This document shows positions 18,203 through 26,410 of a stretch of 37,987 nucleotides of DNA, piece by piece. The notes beneath the pieces are model-generated. The model searched no databases. It was not told the DNA's origin and worked only from the letters and a program-made list of their open reading frames with translations. The stretch's first letter is position 1. The number at the start of each line of letters is the position of its first letter. The DNA comes from Arcobacteraceae bacterium (lineage in GTDB: Bacteria; Campylobacterota; Campylobacteria; Campylobacterales; Arcobacteraceae), in assembly GCA_023229945.1 (NCBI GenBank), contig JALNYH010000019.1:1-37987 (forward strand). The letters are read 5' to 3'. Made by a program: the position numbers and the translations under genes.

Positions 18203-19425
18203 GTAAAAAAATTATATGTGACTTTTGTGGCACGGTAGATAGTGAAGAAAACCCAATAGTTTCAGGAGATCACGCAAATATTTGTAAAGCTTGTATTAGT
18301 GCAGCTTATGAGATAGTGAATTCTGAAGAAAATGGTTTTGTTCCAGCAAAAGTTGATGCACAAGAGCAACAAAAAGAGATTGTATTACCTTATCCAAAAC
18401 AACTAAAAGAGATTTTAGACCAGTATGTAGTAGGGCAACATCGTGCAAAAAAAGTGATTTCTGTAGCAGTTTATAATCACTACAAAAGAATTTTCAAACA
18501 AAATCCACAAGATCTTGATGATACAGAAATCAATAAATCAAATATATTACTAATTGGACCAACAGGAAGTGGAAAAACTTTACTTGCTCAAACAATCGCA
18601 AAACATTTGGATGTTCCTTTGGCTATCGCTGATGCTACTAGTTTGACTGAAGCTGGGTATGTGGGCGATGATGTGGAAAATGTAATTACAAGATTACTTC
18701 AAGCAGCAAATGGTGATGTAAAAAAAGCAGAGCAAGGTATAATCTTCATAGACGAGATAGATAAGATTGCAAGAATGAGTGAAAATAGAAGTATCACAAG
18801 AGATGTAAGTGGTGAGGGTGTCCAACAAGCTATGCTAAAAATTATAGAAGGAAGTGTAGTGAATGTTCCTCCAAAAGGTGGAAGAAAACACCCTGGACAA
18901 GATGCTATACAAGTAGATACTACAAATATCTTATTTATTTGTGGGGGAGCTTTTGATGGACTTGATGATATTATCAAAAAAAGACAAAGTGGAAATGTGC
19001 TAGGATTTAATCAAACCAAAAAAACAAAAAAAGAGATGGAAAATGTTATAACACATGTTGAAGCTGATGACTTGATAAAATATGGTATTATTCCAGAGCT
19101 TTTAGGTCGTCTTCACATGATTACTACATTAAATGAAATCACAAAAGAAGATATGGTGCATATTTTGAGTGAGCCTAAGAACTCTTTGACAAAGCAGTAT
19201 ATGAAACTTTTTAAACTTGATAATGTAGATTTAGAATTTGAAGCTGAAGCTTTGGAATTGATAGCACAAAAAGCAATTGAGAGAAAAACTGGGGCTAGAG
19301 GCTTGAGGTCTATTTTGGAAGATATTATGCTTGATATTATGTTTGACTTACCGAGTTTAAATAATAAAAAAGTTATAATTACAAAAGATATAGTAAACAA
19401 AACCGAAGAAATACAAGTGGCGTAA
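18199..19425 (+). CDS. clpX: ATP-dependent Clp protease ATPase subunit ClpX
   Basis: A 408-residue protein starting at TTG 18199, with AAGGA just upstream; the start overlaps the lpxA stop (TTGA). It unfolds tagged proteins and feeds them to ClpP. The N-terminal zinc domain has CDFC and CKAC pairs. Walker A is GPTGSGKT, the pore loop AGYVGDDVE, Walker B IIFIDEIDKIA. The ClpP-contact loop has LGF in place of IGF. The sensor and C-terminal lid are complete. Confidence 0.97.
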   Translation: MSKKIICDFCGTVDSEENPIVSGDHANICKACISAAYEIVNSEENGFVPAKVDAQEQQKEIVLPYPKQLKEILDQYVVGQHRAKKVISVAVYNHYKRIFKQNPQDLDDTEINKSNILLIGPTGSGKTLLAQTIAKHLDVPLAIADATSLTEAGYVGDDVENVITRLLQAANGDVKKAEQGIIFIDEIDKIARMSENRSITRDVSGEGVQQAMLKIIEGSVVNVPPKGGRKHPGQDAIQVDTTNILFICGGAFDGLDDIIKKRQSGNVLGFNQTKKTKKEMENVITHVEADDLIKYGIIPELLGRLHMITTLNEITKEDMVHILSEPKNSLTKQYMKLFKLDNVDLEFEAEALELIAQKAIERKTGARGLRSILEDIMLDIMFDLPSLNNKKVIITKDIVNKTEEIQVA

Positions 19426-19440
19426 AAATAAGGATTGAAT

Positions 19441-20472
19441 ATGTTTTTAGATAAATTAGTTGGTATGTTTTCAAATGATATGGCGATGGATTTAGGTACA
19501 GCAAATACACTGGTATCTATAAAAGGTAAAGGGATTATTATAAATGAACCCTCTGTTGTTGCAGTTCAAAATGACAAATTTGGTAGAGATAGAATTCTAG
19601 CAGTTGGTATTGAAGCTAAGCAAATGATAGGGAAAACTCCTTTGAATATTCAAGCAGTCAGACCTATGAAAGATGGAGTTATTGCTGATTTTGAAATGAC
19701 TGAGAGAATGATTAGATATTTTATAGAAAAAGCTCACAAAAGAAAATCATTTTTAAGACCTAGAATCATCATAGCAATACCACATGGTATCACACAAGTT
19801 GAGAAAAAAGCAGTTAGAGAATCAGCACTTAGTGCAGGTGCTAGGGAAGTGTTTTTGATAGAAGAGCCTATGGCTGCTGCTATTGGTGCTGGTATTCCTG
19901 TGGGTGAGCCTGATGGTCATATCGTAGTTGATATTGGTGGAGGTACTACTGAAATTGGTGTTACTTCACTTGGTGGGCTAGTACTTTGCAAATCTATCAA
20001 AGTAGCTGGTGATAAGTTTGATAGATCTATCATGGAGTATGTTAGACAAAACTACAATTTATATATTGGTGAACGCACTGCAGAAACTATCAAGATAGAA
20101 ATAGGAACTGCAACAAAACTTGAGACTGAATTGAAAATCAAAGTAAAAGGTAGAGACAACTCTGGACTTCTTTCTACTATAGAACTAGGTAGTGAAGGTG
20201 TAAGAGCCGCTCTTAGAGAACCACTAAAAGAAATAGCTACAGCTGTAAGAAATGTTTTGGAAGAAATGCCACCTGATCTTGCAAGTGATATTGTTGATAA
20301 TGGTATCGTAATAGCTGGTGGTGGAGCTTTGATTAGAGGAATAGATAGTTATTTGTCTGATTTGGTTAAACTTCCTGTTAGAATAGCCGATGAGCCGTTA
20401 TTGGCAGTAGCTCATGGAACTAGCAAAGTGCTAGATGAAGAGGAATTATTAAGATTAATCTCTAATGAATAA
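19441..20472 (+). CDS. mreB: Rod-shape determining actin-like protein MreB
   Basis: A 343-residue bacterial actin that organises cell-wall elongation on the inner membrane face. I choose ATG 19441: AAGGA at 19430-19434 is spaced six bases before it, while an upstream in-frame TTG at 19435 directly abuts that site. An amphipathic N-terminus (MFLDKLVGMF) suits membrane binding. Nucleotide motifs are MDLGTANTLV, VVDIGGGTTEIGV and IAGGGALIRG. Its end overlaps mreC by eight bases. Confidence 0.96.
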   Translation: MFLDKLVGMFSNDMAMDLGTANTLVSIKGKGIIINEPSVVAVQNDKFGRDRILAVGIEAKQMIGKTPLNIQAVRPMKDGVIADFEMTERMIRYFIEKAHKRKSFLRPRIIIAIPHGITQVEKKAVRESALSAGAREVFLIEEPMAAAIGAGIPVGEPDGHIVVDIGGGTTEIGVTSLGGLVLCKSIKVAGDKFDRSIMEYVRQNYNLYIGERTAETIKIEIGTATKLETELKIKVKGRDNSGLLSTIELGSEGVRAALREPLKEIATAVRNVLEEMPPDLASDIVDNGIVIAGGGALIRGIDSYLSDLVKLPVRIADEPLLAVAHGTSKVLDEEELLRLISNE

Positions 20473-21235
20473 AAACTTTTTCATTATACTTTTCATAGGT
20501 ATTGCTTTATTATATATATTTAATATTAATAACTATATCTCAAGTGTATTTACTAGTTTTACTAATGGTATAAAAGGTAAATATATAGATACATTTGTAG
20601 ATAGTGGTAACTTTATTGCAAAGTATTTTAATCAAGCAAATGCAATAGAAGAACTACGCAATGAAAATCAAGAATTAAAAGAATATAGACTACTTTATGA
20701 ATCTTCGGTAAAAGAGCTTGAACATATATCACAAGTGCTTACTTGGGAGAGTTTTGGTAAGCCTGATTTGACTTTGACCAAAGTTATCTCATACAAACAA
20801 GCAAATGACCCAAGTCAAATGTGGATTGATTATGAAATTGGTGATAAAATAGTTGGGCTTATATATGATAACTATGCAGCAGGGATTGCTATCGGGTATG
20901 AAAATAAAACATTAGCTTTATTAAATAACAATGAAAAAGCAAATTATGGTGTATTAATAGGTGAAGAAAAGGCTACTGGAATAACACACGGCGGCGATAA
21001 TATGGGGAATGTCTTGATAAAATATATTCCTCTGTGGCAAAACTTTGCTGTGGGCGATAAAGTATATACAAGTGGTATGGATGGGATTTTCTTTGAGGGT
21101 TTGCTAGTGGGTGAGATAATCTCTATCAAAGAAGGTGTAAATACATATGAAGCCTATATGAAGCCTTATGTATCACCATCTAAAAAAAGATTTTTTTATG
21201 TGTGTGAGATAAAGAGTTTGGAAGTAGTAGAATAG
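20465..21235 (+). CDS. mreC: Rod-shape determining protein MreC
   Basis: A 256-residue protein with one N-terminal membrane helix (about residues 4-22), a coiled coil at about 55-92 (IEELRNENQELKEYR) and a beta-rich periplasmic domain. It links MreB filaments to the elongation machinery. It begins within the end of mreB. It is short but complete for Campylobacterota, and no mreD follows. Confidence 0.92.
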   Translation: MNKNFFIILFIGIALLYIFNINNYISSVFTSFTNGIKGKYIDTFVDSGNFIAKYFNQANAIEELRNENQELKEYRLLYESSVKELEHISQVLTWESFGKPDLTLTKVISYKQANDPSQMWIDYEIGDKIVGLIYDNYAAGIAIGYENKTLALLNNNEKANYGVLIGEEKATGITHGGDNMGNVLIKYIPLWQNFAVGDKVYTSGMDGIFFEGLLVGEIISIKEGVNTYEAYMKPYVSPSKKRFFYVCEIKSLEVVE

Positions 21236-21249
21236 TTTAGTTAACTATT
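21231..21249 (+). terminator. Small inverted repeat at the mreC stop
   Basis: AATAGTT / AACTATT with a 5-base loop, overlapping the mreC stop codon. It is AT-only apart from one G/C pair per arm and has no T-run, so at best it is a weak terminator. The right arm overlaps a -35-like TTAACT (21241-21246), spaced 17 bases from TACAAT (21264-21269), a plausible promoter for the next gene. Confidence 0.3.
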
Positions 21250-21288
21250 AAGAATATTTAAGTTACAATACAGATTGGTATATTGAAG

Positions 21289-21337
21289 CCAAATTATGCA
21301 ATTGAATTTATATTTTAATTTCTATTGCATAATTTGG
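21289..21337 (+). repeat. 14-bp perfect inverted repeat in the leader of the atypical regulator
   Basis: Arms 21289-21302 and 21324-21337 are perfect reverse complements (CCAAATTATGCAAT), separated by a 21-base A/T-rich spacer. It lies about 20 bases after the -10-like TACAAT and 27 bases before the ATG at 21365. It could be a leader hairpin or an operator. Confidence 0.7.
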
Positions 21338-21364
21338 ATTAAAGTTAATTATGGTGGTAACGCA

Positions 21365-22069
21365 ATGAAAAAGTTAAAATCAAGAATAAATGTATTATTC
21401 ATAGATAATAATGATGAAGCCCTTGATGTATTAAATAATTTATTATCAAAAGATGGTATTGAAATAACAAATTTTAGAAATTATGAGACAGCATTAAATA
21501 AAATAGATTTAAAAAAACATTTTGATATAGTAATAGCAAATACTTTTGATTCTTCTACTGGATGGATAAATTTTATAAAACTACTCAAAGCATATTCAAA
21601 TTCGGATTCTATTTCTATTATTTTAGGTTCTGGAAGTATGCAAGATTTATTGTATGCTACTGAAATTGAAGCTAAAAAATATTTTACTACGCCATATGAG
21701 TCTAGTAGATTAGCTGATTATGTACAAGGAACTATTGATTTCATTGTATCTACTAATAATCAACAAGATAGTGTTAATTTAGCTGATGGTTGGATATATT
21801 CTTTTAATAAAAAAAGCTTGATAAAAGACGATGAAGCTATTCAGCTGACAAATAATGAGATTTCTTTTATGGAAGCTCTTATCAAAAATAACAATAAAAT
21901 AGTGACTTATGATGAGCTAAAAGTTTATATTTATAAAACAAAAAACTTAAAAAGTGACAAGCTTCATGCAATTAGAACATTGGCAAGAAATATTAGAGCT
22001 AAGACGGATTCTAAAAATATAATAAACACTTTAAACAGAATAGGCTATAAAATAAAAATTATTGACTAA
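21365..22069 (+). CDS. Orphan OmpR-type regulator with degenerate (pseudo-) receiver
   Basis: I choose ATG 21365 (234 residues); an in-frame ATG 69 bases upstream would translate the inverted-repeat leader. Residues about 8-125 look like a receiver fold (VLFIDNNDEALDVLNNLL). However, the phospho-acceptor position is Asn59, the acidic pair is D14-N15, and the usual Lys before Pro is Thr (FTTPYES). Residues about 155-234 are an OmpR/PhoB winged-helix domain (LTNNEISFMEALI ... IRTLARNIRAKTD ... NRIGYKI). No kinase is adjacent. It therefore probably acts without phosphorylation, as some orphan Campylobacterota regulators (HsrA/CosR) do; common descent with those is not shown. Confidence 0.82.
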   Translation: MKKLKSRINVLFIDNNDEALDVLNNLLSKDGIEITNFRNYETALNKIDLKKHFDIVIANTFDSSTGWINFIKLLKAYSNSDSISIILGSGSMQDLLYATEIEAKKYFTTPYESSRLADYVQGTIDFIVSTNNQQDSVNLADGWIYSFNKKSLIKDDEAIQLTNNEISFMEALIKNNNKIVTYDELKVYIYKTKNLKSDKLHAIRTLARNIRAKTDSKNIINTLNRIGYKIKIID

Positions 22070-23751
22070 TTATTTATATACCTATTCTTTTGTGGGGTTT
22101 TGATTGTACTGATATCAACAAGTATAAATCCATCAACACAATTTGAAAAACTAGTATCGATATTAAACCCTAAGAATTTAACCCCTCCATCATTGCATAA
22201 CTCACTATATTGCTTAAAAAGAGTAGGTACTGCAAAACCTACATCATTTAAAGCAAGTTTTAGTATCTTAAAATCACTTTGCCTATCTTCATATCCAAAT
22301 AAAGCATTTATTTCATCTATATTATTTGAGTATACATAAGGATTGAGTGGTTTTAATAGTTCATTGGAATCTTGAAAATAGTGTTTGTAATAATTAACAA
22401 TTAAATCTTTTGCAATTGGTGGGTAGTTGCCACTTAGACTTACAACGCCAAACATATATTTGATATTTCTATGATTTTTGAGATATGCTCCTATACCATA
22501 CCATAAATAATCAAGTGCTCTTGTTCCCCAATATTTTGGCTGTACAAAGCTTCTTCCTAACTCTATAGAGTCTTTTAAGTAGCCATGAAAACTTGGGCTA
22601 AAGTCAAATAGTGTAGAAGTATAAAAACCGTCTTCCCCGTATGCTGCCATAATATGATTACTATTTCCAATACGATATGAGCCTACTATTTCTAAATCTT
22701 TTTCATCCCAAAGTATAATATGGTCATAGTATTTGTCATATTTGTCAGTATCTCTTCTTTTATTTGCCCCTTCACCAACTTTTCTAAAAGATAGTTCTCT
22801 GAGCCTTCCTAGTTCTTTGAGGATAGTTGAATCAGCTTCATATGAATATAAATATATCTTTTTACCATCACTTGTATTTCCTAAAACTGTAGCACCTTTT
22901 AATTCTTCTAAGATAAGTTGTCTATTTTCTGGATGGGCAATTGCTTTTTGTGTTTGTAAAATAGTTTTTGATTTACAAAGCCCATATAGATGTTTTTTGA
23001 AAAGTATTATAAGCTCTTTTTTCTTGATATTTGTAGGTATTGATTCATAAGGGATTAGTTCGCCGATAGTCACATTTACTTTTTTATCTCTTTGGTTGAA
23101 CATTTCATTTGATAGAAGTAATGTGGAGATTCTTTTGTTGATAGCAGAAACTGTATAAAATAGCCAAGAGTTTTTTGCTTTGATATGTATTGGTAAAATA
23201 GGAGATTTAGTGGTGATTGCAAATGTTAGAAATCCTTTGTACCATTTGGTATCTTTGATACCATTGATTCTAGCTCTACTTACTTCACCACTTGGGAAGA
23301 TTATCACCGCATGACCTGATTTCAACTCATCGTGAATCGCTTTTATATCATCTTTTGTTTGAAATGAATTAAAATTATTAACTTTTAGCAACAAAGAATC
23401 AAGCTGGTTAAATTGAGTCAAAAAATCATTTGCTACGATTTTCACATCTTTTCGTATATTGCCTATTATCTTAAGAAGCATCAGCCCATCAAGCGCTCCT
23501 AGAGGGTGGTTGGCTATAATAATTACACCACCGTGTGTAGGGATATTTTGAATTTGGTTTTGTAAAAGAGTAAAATCAAAATTAAAATATTCCAAAATAG
23601 CATCAACAAATTCAAACCCCATCAAATGTGCATTTTCTACCAAAAAATCATTAATTTTGTCTTCGTGTATAATCTTTTTCAAAAATCCGATAATGCTTTT
23701 TTGATCTAGTGTTGGGTATTTTGACTGTATTTCTCTTTGAATGCTTATCAT
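22066..23751 (-). CDS. Two-domain acyltransferase, OlsF-like (ornithine lipid synthesis candidate)
   Basis: A 561-residue protein with AAGGT before the ATG. The N-terminal half (about 50-260) is a PlsC-type O-acyltransferase with ANHPLGALDG (His82, Asp88, the H-x5-D spacing of the hemolysin-like subgroup) and IFPSGEVSRA. The C-terminal half (about 290-540) resembles the OlsB/GNAT N-acyltransferase domain (LRELSFRKVGEG, ELGRSFVQPKYWG, LFGVVSLSG-like MFGVVSLSGNY). This fusion is the architecture of OlsF, which makes ornithine lipids in two acylations. Acyl and amino-acid substrates are inferred. Its stop overlaps that of the convergent regulator. Confidence 0.8.
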   Translation of the reverse strand: MISIQREIQSKYPTLDQKSIIGFLKKIIHEDKINDFLVENAHLMGFEFVDAILEYFNFDFTLLQNQIQNIPTHGGVIIIANHPLGALDGLMLLKIIGNIRKDVKIVANDFLTQFNQLDSLLLKVNNFNSFQTKDDIKAIHDELKSGHAVIIFPSGEVSRARINGIKDTKWYKGFLTFAITTKSPILPIHIKAKNSWLFYTVSAINKRISTLLLSNEMFNQRDKKVNVTIGELIPYESIPTNIKKKELIILFKKHLYGLCKSKTILQTQKAIAHPENRQLILEELKGATVLGNTSDGKKIYLYSYEADSTILKELGRLRELSFRKVGEGANKRRDTDKYDKYYDHIILWDEKDLEIVGSYRIGNSNHIMAAYGEDGFYTSTLFDFSPSFHGYLKDSIELGRSFVQPKYWGTRALDYLWYGIGAYLKNHRNIKYMFGVVSLSGNYPPIAKDLIVNYYKHYFQDSNELLKPLNPYVYSNNIDEINALFGYEDRQSDFKILKLALNDVGFAVPTLFKQYSELCNDGGVKFLGFNIDTSFSNCVDGFILVDISTIKTPQKNRYINN

Positions 23752-23827
23752 TTGTTTACCTTATAACTGTTTTTCAAATATTAGTATTATATGGTTACAA
23801 AAAGATTACTTGTGTTACAATTGTGTA

Positions 23828-25330
23828 ATGAAAAACATAATCCTAACCACATTAAATGCTAGATTTTCCCATTCTTCCTTGGCTTTGAGATATTTGTATG
23901 CCAATTTGCATGAGCTTCAAGAGTCGTCACAAATAGTAGAATTTGTCATCAATTCACCAGTTCAGACTATAGCCGAAGAGATACTTGCACTCAATCCCAA
24001 AATAGTGGGTATTGGGGTATATATCTGGAATGCTAGTGATGTGAGTGAGCTTGTGAAGGTTATTAAAAAGGTTTCTCCAAAGACGGTGGTAGTTCTTGGT
24101 GGACCAGAGGTGAGTCATAAGCCTTTTAGGGTAGATTTTGATATGGCTGATTATATCATATCAGGTGAGGGTGAAGAGGTTTTTTATGAATTGTGTAAAG
24201 ATATATTAGGTGGTTACCAAAAAGAGAGATTTTTGTCTTCTAAAGGGGTGGATTTCACTACTATTGCTTTGCCTTATGCACACTATAGTGACTTTGATAT
24301 AGCAAATCGTCATATTTATATAGAAAGCTCACGGGGATGTCCATTTGAATGTGAGTTTTGTTTGTCTTCTATTGATTTGAAGATGAGGTATTTACCGCTT
24401 GAAGTTATCTTGAGTGAGCTTGAAAAGCTATGGGTTAGGGGTGCTAGGAATTTTAAGTTTATAGATAGAACTTTCAATGTAAAAATAAGCTATGCCAAGG
24501 CTATTTTGGAATACTTTTTATCAAAAAACGAAGAGTATTTTATCCATTTTGAGGTGATTCCCGATAACTTCCCCGATGAGCTAAAAGAGATGTTAAAGCT
24601 TTTCCCGCCGCATTGTTTACAGCTTGAAGTGGGTATCCAGACGCTAAATTTGGGAATTGCGAAAAATATCAAAAGAAACCTAAAGCTAGAAAAAATCAAA
24701 GAAAATCTTAGATTTCTAGAAAATGAGACAAAGGCTCATTTGCATGTGGATTTGATAATAGGGCTTCCAGGGGAAAGTATAGAGAGTTTTGCATCAAATC
24801 TTGATGAGCTTTATGCCCTTACAAAATGTGAAATACAGCTAGGAATACTCAAAAAGCTCTCAGGTACTACCATAAATAGGCACGATATAGAATATGGGAT
24901 GGTTTATAGCGATACGCCACCTTATGATATACTCAAAAATGATTTGATTGATTTTGCTTTGATGCAAGATATGAAAAGATTTGCACGGTTTTGGGATATA
25001 GTCTATAATAGTGGAAACTTCCAAAAAAGTACAAAATTGCTTTTTGTTGATGGCAAAGTATTTGAGAATTTTTATGATTTTAGTAAATGGCTTTATGGAA
25101 TGAGTGAATCAACTTATAAGATTTCACTTGATAGAATGGCAGAATTTTTGTATGAGTATTTGACTAAAAAAAATGACAAAGATTTAGTTGCAAATACAAT
25201 TTTGGAAGATGTGATGAGTATAGGTGGAAGAAAAATACCACCATTTTTGAAATCACTTATCCCCAAAAACTATGATTTTGCACAAAAAGAGCTATCAAAA
25301 GCCAATAAAAGGCAACAAGTAAGAGATTGA
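23828..25330 (+). CDS. B12-binding radical SAM protein with DUF4080-like C-terminus
   Basis: I choose ATG 23828 (500 residues): MKNIILTTLNARFSHSSLALRYL is a typical N-terminus, while an earlier in-frame ATG would overlap the divergent gene. No clear ribosome site is visible. Residues 1 to about 130 form a cobalamin-binding-type Rossmann domain (VGIGVYIWNASD, VVLGGPEVSH). The radical SAM motif is C171-x3-C175-x2-C178 in SSRGCPFECEFCLSS, followed by HLHVDLIIGLPGE-like HVDLIIGLPGES. Related proteins are widespread and mostly uncharacterised; I cannot name the reaction. It ends one base before mtgA. Confidence 0.85.
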   Translation: MKNIILTTLNARFSHSSLALRYLYANLHELQESSQIVEFVINSPVQTIAEEILALNPKIVGIGVYIWNASDVSELVKVIKKVSPKTVVVLGGPEVSHKPFRVDFDMADYIISGEGEEVFYELCKDILGGYQKERFLSSKGVDFTTIALPYAHYSDFDIANRHIYIESSRGCPFECEFCLSSIDLKMRYLPLEVILSELEKLWVRGARNFKFIDRTFNVKISYAKAILEYFLSKNEEYFIHFEVIPDNFPDELKEMLKLFPPHCLQLEVGIQTLNLGIAKNIKRNLKLEKIKENLRFLENETKAHLHVDLIIGLPGESIESFASNLDELYALTKCEIQLGILKKLSGTTINRHDIEYGMVYSDTPPYDILKNDLIDFALMQDMKRFARFWDIVYNSGNFQKSTKLLFVDGKVFENFYDFSKWLYGMSESTYKISLDRMAEFLYEYLTKKNDKDLVANTILEDVMSIGGRKIPPFLKSLIPKNYDFAQKELSKANKRQQVRD

Positions 25331-25331
25331 A

Positions 25332-26225
25332 ATGAAAAAAATTAAATTTATTCTTTTGGTAGTAATAGCCGTGTTTGCGGTTGATATAGGTAGGTATTTT
25401 GTATATCCTAATGTATCAGAACTAAAAAAAACAAATCCAATTCCTTCGGCATTTATGGAACGAAAGATGAAGCAGTGGGAAGAAGAAGGAAAAAAGAAAA
25501 CAATAGTTCAACAATGGGTTCAAATAAAGCAAATATCACCATATCTTATAAAAGCTGTTTTAATAAGTGAAGATGATAAGTTTTATGCTCATGATGGGTT
25601 TGATGTGGAGGCAATAGAAAGTGCCATAGAAAAAAATATCAAAAGTGGACAATTTAGTTTTGGTGGTAGTACAATATCTCAGCAATTATCCAAAAATCTC
25701 TATCTAAGCCCTAGTAAAAATCCTATAAGAAAAGTCAAAGAGGCTATTATCACTTGGAGGATTGAAAGGGAGCTTTCAAAAACTAGAATTTTGGAGATTT
25801 ATCTCAATATTGCTCAGTGGGGAGATAATATTTTTGGTATTGAGGCGGCTTCTAAGCATTATTTTGGCAAAAGTGCCAAAAATCTAACTGCTATGGAAGC
25901 CTCTCGTCTCGCATCTGTTTTGCCAAATCCTGTACTTTATAACCCTACAAGTGATAGAAGGTTTGTAGTAAATAAATCTAACCGTATATATAAAATAATG
26001 CAAAGAAGAGGTATCGTAGAGCCTGAGTTCAAAGAGGTAGTTACAGATAGAATTCAAGATGAAATTCAAATAAAAAATATAGAAGAAATGGAAAATATAG
26101 AAAATAATATACAAGAGATAGAAGAAATAGAAAAGCCAGAAAATATAGAAAATAAAATTGTGGATAACATAGAGGATATTGCTACTCAATATGATAGCAT
26201 AGACTCCGAATCAAGTTCGGAGTGA
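25332..26225 (+). CDS. mtgA: Monofunctional peptidoglycan transglycosylase with acidic repeat tail
   Basis: A 297-residue protein. A signal anchor (about 5-22) precedes a GT51 domain that polymerises lipid II into glycan strands in the periplasm. Motifs are E80 in SEDDKFYAHDGFD, FGGSTISQQLSKNLYLS, RKVKEAIIT and LEIYLNIAQWG. After about residue 235 comes a low-complexity tail of Ile/Glu/Asn; a 17-bp direct repeat (26091-26107 and 26139-26155) encodes part of it. The last eight codons and the TGA stop lie within a palindromic repeat unit, so the natural 3' end may have been altered by repeat insertion. AAATGAAAA follows the previous stop directly. Confidence 0.92.
   Translation: MKKIKFILLVVIAVFAVDIGRYFVYPNVSELKKTNPIPSAFMERKMKQWEEEGKKKTIVQQWVQIKQISPYLIKAVLISEDDKFYAHDGFDVEAIESAIEKNIKSGQFSFGGSTISQQLSKNLYLSPSKNPIRKVKEAIITWRIERELSKTRILEIYLNIAQWGDNIFGIEAASKHYFGKSAKNLTAMEASRLASVLPNPVLYNPTSDRRFVVNKSNRIYKIMQRRGIVEPEFKEVVTDRIQDEIQIKNIEEMENIENNIQEIEEIEKPENIENKIVDNIEDIATQYDSIDSESSSE
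26091..26155 (+). repeat. 17-bp direct repeat in the mtgA tail
   Basis: Two identical 17-base copies start at 26091 and 26139 and encode the ENIEN parts of the acidic tail. This is the sort of sequence that changes length by slippage. Confidence 0.65.
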
Positions 26226-26355
26226 CGCTATTTCGGTAATCTTGATACTGAATTAAATTCTGGGTGTCGGATTTAGAATCAGCATGACAAAGAGTAGTCA
26301 TTCCGTGCTTGACACGGAATCTAGAACAAGATGCTGAATCAAGTTCAGCATGACA
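26202..26355. repeat. Cluster of REP-like palindromic repeat units
   Basis: Unit 1 (26203-26223): 8-bp stem, loop TCAAG, followed by TGAC. Unit 2 (26245-26268): degenerate copy, 17 of 24 positions like unit 3. A partial copy ends at 26287. An inverted unit (26297-26320): GTCA, then 8-bp stem with loop CTTGA, the reverse complement of TCAAG. Unit 3 (26331-26354): 7-bp stem, loop TCAAG, TGAC. The inverted unit and unit 3 together make a 58-bp symmetrical element from GTCAT to ATGAC. Stems vary by compensating changes while loops and ends are kept, the hallmark of palindromic intergenic repeats. Read on the minus strand it spells CHAELDSAS-like peptides seen in many spurious ORFs. Confidence 0.8.
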
Positions 26356-26410
26356 GATTTGAAATCTAAAAAGGCAATTATTCACACAGTTTAATTATAA
26401 ATTAGATATT

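Noticed and set aside
23741..23827. Upstream extension of the radical SAM gene
   Set aside because: The added residues are Cys/Ile-rich without family likeness and overlap the divergent acyltransferase start.
25884..26189. 101-residue minus-strand Phe/Tyr/Ile-rich frame
   Set aside because: Complement of the acidic low-complexity mtgA tail; no independent support.
26182..26385. 67-residue minus-strand frame with CHAELDSAS
   Set aside because: It is the translation of the palindromic repeats, a known source of false genes.
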